Of a stretch of DNA of 64,000 nt, positions 39,701-51,899 are shown piece by piece. Below the pieces are notes generated by a model. The model was not told the origin of the DNA, searched no databases, and worked only from the letters and a program-made list of their open reading frames with translations. How positions within the stretch are numbered: the stretch's first letter is position 1; each line of letters starts with the position of its first letter. Source of the stretch: Helopsaltes ochotensis (Eukaryota; Chordata; Aves; Passeriformes; Locustellidae); assembly GCA_013400155.1 (NCBI GenBank), contig VXBM01001013.1:148826-212825 (forward strand). Direction: 5' to 3'. A program made the translations under genes and the position numbers.

Positions 39701-42450
39701 GGGCATGCTCTGCTCTGTCACGGAAGGCAGTTATGGGATTAATGAGTGTTTGTCAAACCTAGTTTAGTCAATACTGCAAAGCCTGGGCACAAGTAACTAT
39801 TGGGTGTTGGGTCCCATTTTACCAGGAACTGGCTGACAGAATTAATGAGGATGCTGCAGTGCAAGGCAATGCTGCTATTAGTCTACTGAGAATATTTGTT
39901 CCTTCTTAGTACAGGGCTTATGATAATGTTTTTTGCCCTCCCCTTCACTTAATTGGCCACTGCTACCCATAATTGCCAGAAACTGTTCATTGAACTCACG
40001 TACCATTTCAACTGCATCCTTCAGAGTTCAGCTGTTCCTGCACTGGGTCTGTATCCCTGTGCAATCTCATACAGCAGAGGATGGACCCAAATAATCTTAG
40101 GACAGAAATATATGCATATGCACCTACTTCTTTGCACTAGTTCGAATTCTTTTGGGACGGGTCAGATTTACTTTCCACGCTCTGAAGAGCTTATAGGACT
40201 TGTACCACATCTTTACCATTTCCTGGGGCATCAGACTGGCTGCTGCTGTGAGAAACAATGGGGTAATCAACGCGGGCACAGTGGGGCTCTCTAATTAGCC
40301 TGGAAGAGTTTCTACTGCGTGCAGTTGATGTGATTCCCTCACAGAGCAGCAGACATGCAGAGCAGCCCAACACAAGGAGCTGCCTCAGAGCTCCTCCATC
40401 AATGGTCCTGCAGCAGTCAGGGGAAGGTAGCAGTGCTGGTTTTTTGTCCTTGGATACTCAACGATCCCAAGGAGGAAAAACAGAAGAAAATGCTCTTTAT
40501 TGGATACTGGTACTGGGAAGAGTCTGAAAGACAGAATTTGGTAATGAAATGAACATGCAGACCGCCCCATAGTTGGCTTGTGTACATCATTGGTTCCTGA
40601 AGCTCAGGTGCCAGCTTCCTGCCCAGAAATCAATATTGTCTTTCTGAAAATACCAAAATGCTGAAAGCAAGTATCCCAAATCTGAGACAACCTAAAAGTG
40701 GTTATGTTCTGCAAATTATCAAAGAAAAAAGCATTTGTGTGTCATTTAGATATTGAGTCTTTATATTTTTAAGCGTTCTTTTCCCCCTTGGTAAAATGTT
40801 TTCAAATGAAAGCAAGAACATTTAATTCCCAAGATGTTAGTATGGAAGTTTTGAAATATTAACACTTCGAAATATGTTAGAAGTCATCCAAAATTATGAA
40901 AAGTATTTTTGTAGTTAAAATTAGTCCATAATTAGCCTGGTATTCCTATGAATCATAGTAAAACTGAGTTGTTTCTATATACTCTGTTTCTCTGCCTTTC
41001 TCCCTCACTGTTTTTGTTGAAAAGTTGTTCATCATGATACTTTGTTACCTATTTTACAGCAGCTTACTCATCAGTTGGAAGTTAGTCAGAGATTAGGAAA
41101 CATCATAAAGTTATCAAAAAACTAGTATGTTAGAAGGAAATCAGTTAATCTTTAGCCTCACAGGATAGAAAGAGGAAATGTAATTGCAAAACTGAACGGT
41201 GTTTTACAGTCATTTTCACTTAGAAAGCCCTTCAGATAATTCTATAATTAGCATGGGACATGTAACGGAGGAAAAAAATACCTGACATGAGAGGAACTTG
41301 GTGAATGTTTTCATTCATAAGTGGGATTTAGCTGCCATGGCAGAGCAATCTCCTGAAACAAAAACTCCTTTAAGTAACAAGCCGTAGTTTATAATAGAGC
41401 AGAGTAGCAGACACCTGGGCCTTGGCTGAGTGGCGTAGCTCGACAGCTGCTCGTGCTCATCGCTCACCAGCGCATGTGGTCAGTCAGTAGCAGACTCCAG
41501 TCACCAAAGGGTGAGCAAGAATCATTCCAGTCAGGCAATTGACTGTGTTTGCCTGATTCTCAACATACCTTTCAGCACAATGACTTCTTCAGTCAGATCA
41601 GTGAAATAACATCAACTCGGTTTGTCACATATGCTGTTTATGTAGTACCTGTCATCACTCACTTAAATGGATAAGAATATGGATAGAGATTAATTCCTGC
41701 TCTGTAATTTGTCTTGAGATATAAACATTTTTAACGACTAAATCCTGAATTATGATACTTCGTAAAAGATCTACCTAAATCTTAATAATAGTTGCTAGTA
41801 CTTGTTTCAGGATTGATTTTCTCCAGCATTATTTATACAATGACCAGTGTTTCAGTGAGTTCATCTCTGCTGAGGAAATTCAATTAAGATTTCAAGTGTT
41901 CAAAATCCAGGTTCTAATGCTGAATTGTGTAAAGAAAGGATCATAAAAGAAAATATTAGTTTATGTGCTTTAGCAAGGTAAGAAAACCCCACTGGATTTC
42001 CTCTGTCAATGAAAAACAGTTCTACAAAAATTGCCTGCCTATGGTTTTTGAGTGGAAATCTGCTGTTCATTTAAAGCACAGGGGGATAATTTCTGTCCTT
42101 GTAGAAAATGTATTTTTTATTGGGAGGAAGAGAGGAAGACAAAATCTATAAATGGAAAGTAATGATTTTGTTCTGAAGGATAATAAAAATTTTCAGTACT
42201 ACAATTCATAATACAAACTTGGGCTAAAGGATGTGCCTTTATGAGCTGGATTATGAGCTGGACTGAGCAGCTCTGGGAAGGGGACACTTAGTAGTACCAC
42301 CATGAGCAGTAGAGGATACAGAGAGTTGTATCATTCCAATGCAGGCACCCGTATTTCCACATCCCAATGCCTTAATAAGAATTTCTTATCCCTAGGCTAT
42401 GAAAAATGTGTATAAATGCCCAGTTCAGGCTCCAGATTGTCACCCTAAAG
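36721..42450. other. Non-coding stretch, no gene seen
   Basis: No recognised repeat family, RNA gene or supported exon. The longest frame, 162 codons at 39028-39516 on the plus strand, has no domain that I recognise and lies in AT-rich DNA; I do not call it a gene. The segment near 41420-41480 is locally CpG-containing (for example GAGTGGCGTAGCTCGACAGC), but I cannot assign it. Confidence 0.5.
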
Positions 42451-42523
42451 TCACAGATCTGGGATTCAGAGCTGCAGTTGTAATCAGGCAGCCAGAGAAC
42501 TAGCGCTATCCTTTTGAGCCATG
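42451..42523 (-). mobile_element. Old tRNA-derived SINE-like fragment
   Basis: On the minus strand the segment begins TGGCTCAAAAGGATAGCGC, close to a tRNA A box, and about 45 bases later reads GCTCTGAATCCCAG, which keeps the final half of a B box. The arrangement matches the pol III promoter of a tRNA-derived SINE. The G-T-T-C core of the B box is lost, and no cloverleaf can be completed by eye, so it is not a working tRNA. Family unassigned. Confidence 0.35.
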
Positions 42524-44040
42524 TCTGGAAAATGCCTCTGTTTTCCATCTCCTGGAGGAGACAGAAAAATATTGGTGGGAAAAGTTTTCAAGTCTAGTTT
42601 CCAGCTTCTGAAGTCAGCTGTGTCTTCTAATTCTACCCATAAATGAGATGAATTCTTTCTTCTTTTCTTATTAGAGTCTAGTTCTGTCTCTCATCCTCTC
42701 ATGACCAGAACTTTCTTTTGATTTCCAACTCAGATACATTAATGGATATTTTATACCTGTTTTTCTTTAGTTCTCTTTTAGTTTCAACAGCTCTTGTAGT
42801 ATCTCCCCCTCAGAGTACCTACAGGGACCTGTACCTTTAATTTAGCTAGGGAAGAAGAAGAAAAAAGACCCAAACTATGCTGGGAAAAGAGAATATAATA
42901 CAAAATCAGGCAGTTCTCTCCTCCTTCCCACCGAACTTCAGCCGTTTTGCAAAGTGCCATCAGCTCTGCCAGCTGGACCATCCCCTGTTCTCCAGCAGTA
43001 GTGGGATCCAGGCTGGCTGAGGATGTGATATTTCCTGCTCGTGAAACATTCCAGTGTAAGGAGGGGGCACTCTCAAATAGACTCCTCTTCACTGAGTTGT
43101 ATCAATAAATTCCCATCAGCAAATGCCATCCGCATACCATTGTGACCGCATTGGCTGCTGCGAGAATGCCAGAGCTATCCGTGGAAAGGCAATGTTGTCT
43201 GCTGCTGCATCAGTCTCCCAGAGCTGTTCAACCAGCATATCCTCTCATTCAAACACTGATGAGGCGTGCTTCAAACAGAAACCAGATGTTGTGTATTCAT
43301 TGTATAATTGCACAGCTGAAAAGAGGTTACAGGGTGGCCAGATAGCAACAAGCAGTAACCACGGGAAAGTATTCTGTCAGATCTCTGCAGACCAGGTTGG
43401 AGGCAGCCACTCAGTGCCATGGATTTGGACACCTGGGAGAGGTTAACCCTCATTTTGACTCACCTGTAAATCTCTTGAGTGATCTGTAGGGTTTGCCCCT
43501 CCGAGATGTGGCTTGTCTCTCCAGGCTGGCTGCAGAGCCCCCCGCCTGTCCACCCCTCTGAGCATGGCTGGTGTGACAGCACACGAGCATCCTCTGAGCA
43601 CATATTGCATGGCACATGAACGTGCCACACAAATGCTTCTAAGTTTTCTGGTCACATCTAACCTCTGTATTTATGTTTTCAATTCATACATTCATGTATG
43701 TATTCAGTGAGATGAATTTTGCTAACAAATGGTTGCAGAGTTTCTATAAGATCTTCATCTGGATGTATATGACTGTGCAGCCAAAATAATACCTTGTCAC
43801 CATTAGCAGTAATGGTGACACTGCTGGCTGTATCATTACTAATCTAATGTTATTGGGTAAACTGGATTTTTGATTGCAAAATTTTCATTCGTCCAAAGAT
43901 TAGAATTTCAAGAACAGAAATAGTTATTCAGCATTTGATATTCAGCCAGACCAGTTGAATTTCCACTAAAGAAATAAATCCAGCTAACACTAAGCAGGGG
44001 TACTTTGTAAACATAGTCAGATAACTCAAAACCTTTACCA
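42524..44040. other. Non-coding stretch, no gene seen
   Basis: Frames of about 100 codons on both strands (for example 42784-43092 minus, 43123-43446 plus) show no recognised domain. It lies directly upstream of the L1-like polymerase remnant, but I could not recognise endonuclease or N-terminal polymerase motifs in it. Confidence 0.5.
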
Positions 44041-44048
44041 GTCCCAAA

Positions 44049-44744
44049 GTGCAGATAATTTATGATTCGAAACCTCCTTCTATCACCACAGGACCCAGGG
44101 AAGAAGGTCAGAGAATACAACATATTTCTTGTTTGAAGCAGTATAAAATAATTCTCTCTGCTAATGATGTTCTGATGTTTGTTACCCATCCAGATAATTG
44201 CATTAAATCTTTGCTTGAACTTGTTGACAAAGTTGCTTCAATATCTTCCTGTAATCCTGATTGGACAAAGTCAGGGCTTTTGCCAGTGAATGGTCTTTGT
44301 TCACTGCTAGTAGTTAACTGTTTAATTCTTAGGGTTTCACACCCACAAGGTGTACACTCAGTACAGCTGCTAAGTTTAAAGGTTAGAATTGCCAGAATTA
44401 TCAGGGAAGTGTCAGCCAATTGATTTCCTTTAAATTCATCTTGGTAGGGGAGACTGGCAACTAATAAGATTATGATTGTTCCAAAAACCAATTATGTATT
44501 AAATATGCTGCCAATTGCTATAAATCCTGGAGGTTTTCAAGAGATGGTTCCATTACTAGCACTGTTTTTGTGGAAAAATGAGAACGACAACATTGGCATT
44601 AGGAAAATCCTGGAAACTCATAAAAGTGAGCTTTTGTTTGGAGGCAGAGTACTGTTTTGGTTCTCACCTCCTGAAACTGAAAGGGACCCTGTGTGGTTTT
44701 ACCCAGAGGAAGCTCAAGCCCAGCCTTGTGTATTAAATATTTGA
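44049..44744 (+). pseudogene. L1-clade retrotransposon reverse transcriptase, decayed fragment
   Basis: One plus frame (44049-44423 and again 44472-44744, same phase) reads like the middle of a LINE-1-type ORF2 polymerase. Near 44145-44230 it gives KIILSANDVLMFVTHPDNC, the position of the catalytic F/Y-A-D-D box followed by a typical L.F...P stretch, then SLLELVDKVASISSCNPDWT and KSGLLPV. After two stops it continues NSSW, stop, GRLATNK, then PKTNYVLNMLPIAI and LALFLWKNENDNIGI, which are the conserved blocks that follow the palm in L1 ORF2. The catalytic box reads AND at 44160-44168 instead of ADD, so the enzyme is dead. No endonuclease, poly(A) tail or target duplication was found. CR1 rather than L1 dominates birds, so an L1-type copy is uncommon; a Tx1-like relative within the L1 group is the alternative. 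The last 100 bases may lie outside the homology. Confidence 0.68.
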
Positions 44745-47700
44745 GCTACAACGTTATCTCTTCTGAAGAATGAGGTTCCACGCTGACATGATTCACCACA
44801 GATGGAGCCAAAGGGCTTGCTGCTGGCCTGACTGGGCGTGACTCTGTTTTTGATGACACAGGTAGGGAGTGAATCTGCCTGTCTTACAGAGTTTCAGATC
44901 CATAAGGCTGTAACATGAATAAATACTGATTGCAGTGCAGTCTCAGCTGCCAGCAGCAGCTCTGGCAGCAGACCTGAATCTCTGAGGTGCTTTTGTGTGC
45001 TGGAAGGGCCTATCACCCACTTTTGGTTGTGCCTCTCAGGCTAACCTGTTTTTCTCATAAATCAGTTCCAGATTAGAGAAAAATCCTGGCTTCACTGAAG
45101 TGGATGAGAATTTTGGTACACACAGAATCTTACCCCCAGATTTTCAAACATGAGGAGATGAAAATTTGGCTCTTAACTCTCTCTTGGGATTCTTGAATTA
45201 GTGGTTCAACTTCCAAAAACTCTGACACCCACTGATTTCAATAGGAGCTGCTGGAGCTCTGTGAAAAAAGGTTGTTGAGTTCCAACACTAAATATGGATG
45301 GTGGAATCTTAAAATTAGTCTCCCATTTTTGAAAATCTTGGCCCAAACCTTTATTAATACCACACTACCATGTGTCCTGTATTTATTAGAAATGATAACA
45401 TCATCCAGATCCACATCTGCTGTATTCTGTAAACTTGGGAAACAAAAATGGTCTTTTAATCAGATTTAGATGCAAAACTGTGTCTGATATAATAATTGAT
45501 AGTTACAGATGGGCCATACGTTTCTATCACCTAACTGACCAAATAATATCCATTAGTTAATATTCCCAAACAGCACATAGGACAAGTGATACGTGTATAT
45601 AATGTTCCCAAACAGCTCTGATAATCTGACTAATTTCACCAATTTCCAACTTTAGAGGAAGTAACTGATCCCAGGTTACCGACAGTCATTCTTACTGATG
45701 GTATTGTAGGTTTGAAGCATTTTCTGCTATGCCAAAATCACAGACTAGCTGTGCAATTACAAATGTATCTGTCACTTCTGTATTTATTAATATTGGTAGT
45801 TCTTAAAAGTATATTATTTAAAGCAGTCTCTGCCTCCATCAAAAAAAAAGTTAAAAAAATTAAAGAGGGTTATTGAAATCCATATGAAGTCAGATCTCTG
45901 ATACAATTTAATCAGAGCTAACCAGCAAAACAGAGTTGGCTCTGATCTGAATTTGAATGGGAAACCTCTTGGTATAATGAAAATGCTGTGGGAAGTGGTA
46001 TTACTAGTTCTGTAGGTGGCTTGAGTCAATAGACTCACATAGCTTTTATATTGCTTTGGGCTGTCAAGGGCATTGCCTTTGTTTTTGGTAAAAATTCTAT
46101 GGGAGATTTTGCAGAAGAATTAGTCCAGATGTTTTAGCTGGATTTCAATTTGGCTATCCTCTGCTTATCTCTCTAGAAACAGCTAGAGTTAGGGTTGCAA
46201 AATATTTTCCATTACAATCCTTGCTTTTAGTAGGCTTCTAATTTCCTGCACTGAGTAATTTTGTTTGCTGAAGTTTCTTGAGTTCAGCTTCTGTTGTGCA
46301 GTGGGGTACAGCAGTCAGTGCTATGGTTGAGCAAGATCTCTTCAGCCACTTCTGCGTATGGGAGAAAATCTTTTTACACATTCCTCTTCATAAATTGAAC
46401 CATGAATGTGAATTGTTGTGAACAGAGCTCTGGTAAAAATCTTCCCACAAAACGGCTAAAGTGTGAAGTTTAAAACCTGGCACAAACAAGGCAATTGTGG
46501 ATAAATAATGATTAGCACCAGATCTCTCTACCTCTCATTTTATATTTGCATGAGCAGCAGCCCTGTGAATATCACAGGCCCTTTGGGTAATACAAGGTGC
46601 CTCTGAATGCAACAGTGCTATTAGAATCTGGCTCTAGCCAAAGGAGGCAGAAGCTTCTTGAAATTTCTGCTGCCTTGAAAGTATGTCCTCCTAATAGTAA
46701 TGCTGCAAAGTAGTACCAGGACTCTGTCTCCTACATCCCTAGGAATCAAGAGACAGGGTAGTGAGTAGGAAACCACACAAAAGCGTTTTGCATTGCTACA
46801 TCAGCTTTCTGCATTTTATTACTGTAGGCAGGGTCTGCCTCCTCATCTGCTTCTCATCAAGGCTGAACCCTGTGGTACCTTTGTATGTTTGGGCCGTTTA
46901 AGGCTACCATAATAAAAACAATAATAAATAACAAATAAGCAACTGGAGTCCAAAGCTGTAGAATGGATCCCTTCCAGACCCTAATGGAGTGAATGCTAAA
47001 GTCCCAGTGGGGCAGCAGAGGCAGACGTGTCTGCAGGACTCTGGCGTGGGCACGCTGAGGCACATGGCAGCGCTCAGCAGCAGGGGCTCAAAGCAGGATC
47101 AGACCTCTGCTCAGAGCCAGCTGCCCAGCCCCGTCGTGTGCCCCCACTTCCTAACCTTGGCTTTGGCCTGCACATTGAAAGAGATACAATCTCCTTCTGC
47201 TTTCTTTCATAAGACCTGAACTTCTTTCATTTTCTACTTTGTCCCTGGCTGGCAGGAAACTCCCAGTGTTGCTGAGGGCATTCCTTTCCATATGCCTCAG
47301 TGGCTCCTACATATTCATGACATTTAATTGTGGTATGATGCAGAGAGGGAGCATTTACAGGGCACTGAATTTCCCTGCTGTTGAGTAGTGAGTTGCATTT
47401 CAGAGTAATGTGGCAGTGTTTGAAGATGACTGTGACAACAGTCTTTGCATGGAGATGTTGGATTTGTTTGCCTTTTGGAAATGGAAAACACTTCAGGTCA
47501 AAGGCTGTTTTCATCAGCATTGTAGCAGAAAGCACCCAAGCATGGTCCAGTCCTTGCCTTAATTCTGTGTTAGTCTCTCAAGCTATGCTAGCCAGAGCTA
47601 CAAGTGACCCAAATGAAGAGAGACCTGAAGGGTTACTTGACAGATTTTTCCCTTGCTGCTTGGCAGTGGTCCACAGTGAGTAGTCTCTAAATTTGGAAGA

Positions 47701-50183
47701 TATTTGACAAGTTGAAAAACTGAAAACCAGAGGCTGCACCTTTAATGCCAGTTTAGAAATGTGTCTGGTTATCCCCGTCTGGGAAGCTAATTCACAGAGA
47801 GCTGAAAGTATCTGGCAAAGAAACACATTTTGCCTTGGGCATCATTTGGGAAGGGAAAAAAAGTAATATTTCCAGTTTTTTAATCAATCTTTGGCAGCTG
47901 TGGAGCACTGCCTTACAGGATTACTATGATTATAGACTACAGTGTGCTCTGCAAATGAAGACTTTTGAATACCTGCTCAGTGCCTGGTTGATACCTGGCT
48001 GGTAAGGATGACCACTGTGCTGAGCTCAAGAAGAAGTGAGTGCCATGCTTGCCTCCCAGTTTTTTCAGCTATAAAAGGCAGATATGTTCAGAATAAGTAT
48101 TAACGTAGTAATGTGCTATCCATTACGTGGCACTGTCTTTTAGATCCTGTTACCCAATTTCTCCTTTGTTACAGCAAGAGTGAATAAAACAGATGAGGGA
48201 TTTTTAATATGCCCAGATAAAAATAGACATGGCCTATGGCTTTTCAATTTCTTCCTACTTTAGCCAGGCTGATTCTTTATTTCAGCTTTTTCTATTTTGT
48301 GAAAATATTTACTACTGGCTTTCTGCTGATAAGTGTATTAATGTATTCAAAGATAATTCTGTTAGGATTTTTTTGCTTATGAACAGTTTCACACACACAT
48401 TTAAAATTTATTATTTAGTGTTGGTCATAGATTATCTTGTGATTCCTGAGAAGCCAAAAGCAGGACCTTTGCACTCAACCATTAGCTTTTGAAAGGACTC
48501 TAATCTTGACACAATCCAAGATGGTTTGTATGTTCTGGCTGTACAATATCTATAAAGGAATTTGGGAGGTTGGGCAGGCATTCTCATGGGGTTTTGAACT
48601 GATTCCTTGTGGAAAAGAAATTGGGCACCCAGGCCCCATCAGTGTCCCGACCATGTCCTGTTAACACACCATCAAGGAGCAGTGTGCATCAATAAAGGGC
48701 CCATTTTTCTGCTGTCCACATCAGCATCTCCCAGAGAATTCCAAGAAGAACTTGTGCAAGGGAAGAGGCAAGAGAGTAAGATGCATCTGACATGTAAAAC
48801 CAGAAAAAGTTATGAAACATAGTTAGGGCCTCCGAAAGGCTTCCTCAACAAGAAATGCAAAAGCAGTTCAATGCAATAGCGTAATTGTAACAGTTGATTG
48901 GCCGTAAGCCACAGCTCCATGCTGTTGCAATGTGCATTTTCTGCTGTTGAGACATCCCATAATAGGAAACTCTGACACAGCCACCAAGTAACAGCAGCAG
49001 ACCCATATCAGGGTCCTTCATATTTTAGAATGTGGGGCAAAAATGGATGGGAAAAGAACTGGGAAACAGAATTGCTGTAAAATGCAGAACAGGGTTCCAG
49101 GGTGAGGAGTACCATGCTTAGCAGAAGAGATATTCCTTGCTGAAAAGAATAATAATGGGATATGAGTAAGATTTTCTTCAGAGACACACAGAGTGTCCAC
49201 AAGGCACTGCAGGCGAAGCACACATTCGTGTGCCACATGCCCAATTCATCATTATTTCAAAGCCATTTCACCATTGTTTCCCATTGAAATAGGCTTAGAA
49301 GAGAATTATGCACAGCATATTCATTCTTAAAATGACCTGGGGAAAGAAGAGCATTGACACATTAAAGTGAAAATATAAGGAGTGCTATGAACTCTGGGTG
49401 AGTATGGATTCTTCTTGCAGTACCTTAGCCCAGCACCTGGAGAAACAATGTCAAACTTAGTTTTTCTAATTAATTTTTTTTCTGGAAGAATGATTGCTAA
49501 AGTTAGTATACCCCTGAGATAGGCAACATTTCACCTTTTGAGCAGCCCATTCTGCTTGCATGAATTAGCACTCAGAAATTGTCCTACTATTTGTGAGCTG
49601 TAGTACCATGTGTTGATGGTTGCACCCAGCCTTTGACGAAAATGTCAGAAGGCTTCAAAAAATACCATTAATTTCTAGCTTGGCACGTTTTTATTACATT
49701 TCATGAAGGAGATCAGTTAAATACCATTAGCCCATATCAGAAAAGATACAAGATCTTCAATTTGCAGCCTACACTTAGCCTGACTTCCATTTTGTGGTCA
49801 TCCCAAATCTGGGTCCAAAAGCTTTGCAGCTAAAATGGAGATTAGTGTCAGTAAAGTTGCTGTAAAGATGCAGAAGTAAGTAATCTCATATATAGAAAAA
49901 AGCACTGAAACATATTTAGTAGCAATACCTCTGAATGCCTTCCACATATTTGGTGAACACGGGGCTACCAAACAGTTACTTAGGGCTGGTTTTGGAGCAG
50001 TTGATTTACTTAAGCATTATGACACTTGTGCAAGGCATGCAATGTTTTCTAAAGCTTTTGAATAGCTGTAATTTCTCAAATAAGAGTGATGCTCGATCTT
50101 TGTTTTTCACCACTGTGTAGATGTATCTTAGTACAGACATTAATTAATCTGAAATTATTCCTCAAGTGCTTTGTGTTTTCTTG
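44745..50183. other. Non-coding stretch, no gene seen
   Basis: Ordinary AT-rich sequence with short frames. A somewhat GC-rich patch at about 46990-47160 carries no frame that I recognise. No repeat family assigned. Confidence 0.55.
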
Positions 50184-50188
50184 AACCT

Positions 50189-50551
50189 TGTCTGGAATTT
50201 AAAAACTCAATGGGGAAATTAGGGCCACTCAAGCCATCCCCTTTTCTATAATGAGAAATAAATACTAAGGGAGATTGAAGTTGAGTCACAATTTACTAAA
50301 GAGGCTCGCAAGAAACACAGCAATAACAATGAATGATTGTACAAAAAGAAAATGGTGTAACCAACTAAAGCAAGATATCACCTGCTTCCCCCCGAGGACA
50401 AAACCCAAATGGTGGCTGTCCCCAGGCTGGCTGCCACGTGGAGCCCGGGAGAGCAAAGGTAGCCCGCCAGAGATGTTCTTACAGCTCAAGCTTCTCCTCC
50501 TCCCAGCTTGGCAACAATGGAAGAACAGGGCCGGAACAAAACCTGGGGAGC
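50189..50551 (-). repeat. Truncated 3' LTR of the provirus (U5 side only)
   Basis: This segment aligns base for base with 55131-55490 of the 5' LTR, with roughly seven substitutions and two small indels (one of 4 bp near 50370) over about 360 bp. Homology stops abruptly after CCTGGGGAGCT: here it continues AGTTCAATCC, in the 5' LTR it continues TGCTTGGCCC. The retained part includes U5 and the poly(A)-signal zone (minus-strand AGTAAA near 50293). The U3 promoter half is gone. Confidence 0.92.
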
Positions 50552-50585
50552 TAGTTCAATCCATCAACCCAGAAATAACTTATCC

Positions 50586-50635
50586 TTGTGCTGCCAGTCC
50601 AGATCCACCCGAGACACTTTAATCTGGCAGCACAA
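50586..50635. repeat. 12-bp inverted repeat at the mosaic junction
   Basis: TTGTGCTGCCAG (50586-50597) is exactly complementary to CTGGCAGCACAA (50624-50635), with a 26-nt loop. It lies in the 95 bp between the truncated 3' LTR and the embedded plus-strand LTR and belongs to neither. It could be a structured piece of the foreign insert. Confidence 0.85.
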
Positions 50636-50645
50636 TCCACCTGTC

Positions 50646-51207
50646 TGTTGTGATGTCCTTCGGCAGCCCTACGTGAAGGACTTTGAGAGCCGTGTTCTCT
50701 GTCCAGGCAGTGATGTTTTGTCACAGTTCAGCAGCCCTGATGGGTTTCCCCTCTGTGCTGCCAAGTGCTCTTTTCCCATCAGTCCAGCCACCCCCACAGG
50801 GTATCTGCCACCATCCACGAGTCAGTGTAGAGGTAGCCTTGGCCATTTCTCCCTTTCAGCGACATCAAAGGCTGTGGGCCTGATATTTCTGGGTCTGAGA
50901 GATTTTAGCCTGCTAGCAGCTGCTAACTTTTTCCCAAGGGAAAATTTCCCAAGAAAACTTCTTCTCAAAACAATCTTGGCAAACAACTATCCTTTCTCAA
51001 AACAATCCTTCTCCAGGTGGTGTTTAGCTGTTTCTCAAGCTTGACCACTGGGATTAGAGAGGTGTCATTCCTATTCACCAATCATGTTAAGTCTGTATTG
51101 GAACACCTTATAAAAGGTAATAAGAATTAGACAATAAAGCTTTTTTTACGCTCTTTGCCTTCTGAAATATTTGGAGTCACTCATCTTTTTTTCGTGTCCT
51201 ACAACGA
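50646..51207 (+). mobile_element. Probable plus-strand LTR of a different ERV family embedded in the provirus
   Basis: The segment begins TGTTGTGATG and ends CCTACAACG, an imperfect inverted terminal repeat (TGTTGT/ACAACG, last base changed). In the plus orientation it has a TATA box (CTTATAAAAGG at about 51109-51119) and a poly(A) signal (CAATAAAGC at about 51132-51140) some 70 bp before the 3' end, the normal LTR order. It runs opposite to the surrounding provirus and has no counterpart in the 5' LTR. I found no target duplication at its edges, so it may have been joined by recombination rather than inserted directly. Edges are approximate. Confidence 0.5.
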
Positions 51208-51860
51208 CCCAAGGTCAGCTGGAGGCTTTCAGCTCTGCAACCTGACTTGATCCACCTTGTCCCTCAAGAGCTTTTGTGACTCATCATGCAGGACTCAATG
51301 CAGCAGCTTTCCATTTTCAGTGTATCTCTATCATACAGCAGTGAAGAGAGCACATCACTTTTTCTTTTCTGGTAGCTGATTATATGGTGGGGCCTCCTCA
51401 GCACGTCACCCTCTCCTCCTCTTGTGATGGCAATCTGAAATTTTCACCTTCAGGCCAGTTTGAGGTAATTTTCAAGACCCCTGGGCAACTGGAGTTTCCT
51501 GTTCAAGGCTGCTGTGTGATCAGAGTGATTCACTTACTCCACAGAGTATCAGGGCCAGGATGTCTGGAAGGGATTTCTCCTCCGAACATCCAGCCCAGCA
51601 CTGGCAGTCGGGGTGCCAGGAGGGGCTGTGCTTCAGTGCCAAACACTTCTGAAGCAGCCCTTCATAAGGTGCCAGGATCTCCTTTTTGGCTGGGGTGTAG
51701 CAGGCCTCAGACCCTCTGTATCCCCAGCTCCAGCACCCCAGAGATCATTCTCCAGTCTCCCAGGTACTTTTTGCCAGAGGCTGCAGGAAGGACCATTCTC
51801 CCTGGCTGCAGTGTACAGCAAGAGTTTTCCCCTGTCCTGTCCTGACTGGCCCAAGGGCTA
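51208..51860 (-). pseudogene. ERV pol: connection/RNase H remnant
   Basis: Reading right to left on the minus strand, the polymerase continues past the thumb region into a frame with ENGPSCSLWQKVPGR (about 51740-51800), then a stretch with KALITQ-like residues near 51500, matching the connection and start of the RNase H domain of retroviral pol. The RNase H active-site zone (about 51320-51370) is too decayed to show its T-D-G motif. Frameshifts and stops are frequent. The sequence is cut off at about 51208 where the embedded plus-strand LTR begins, so integrase is absent. Confidence 0.65.
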
Positions 51861-51899
51861 TTGCATGAACAATCTCCTGTTTAATTTGTTCAAAAGCTT

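Noticed and set aside
50508..51044. Plus-strand frame of 178 codons
   Set aside because: It crosses from the truncated 3' LTR into the embedded plus-strand LTR; no domain is recognised.
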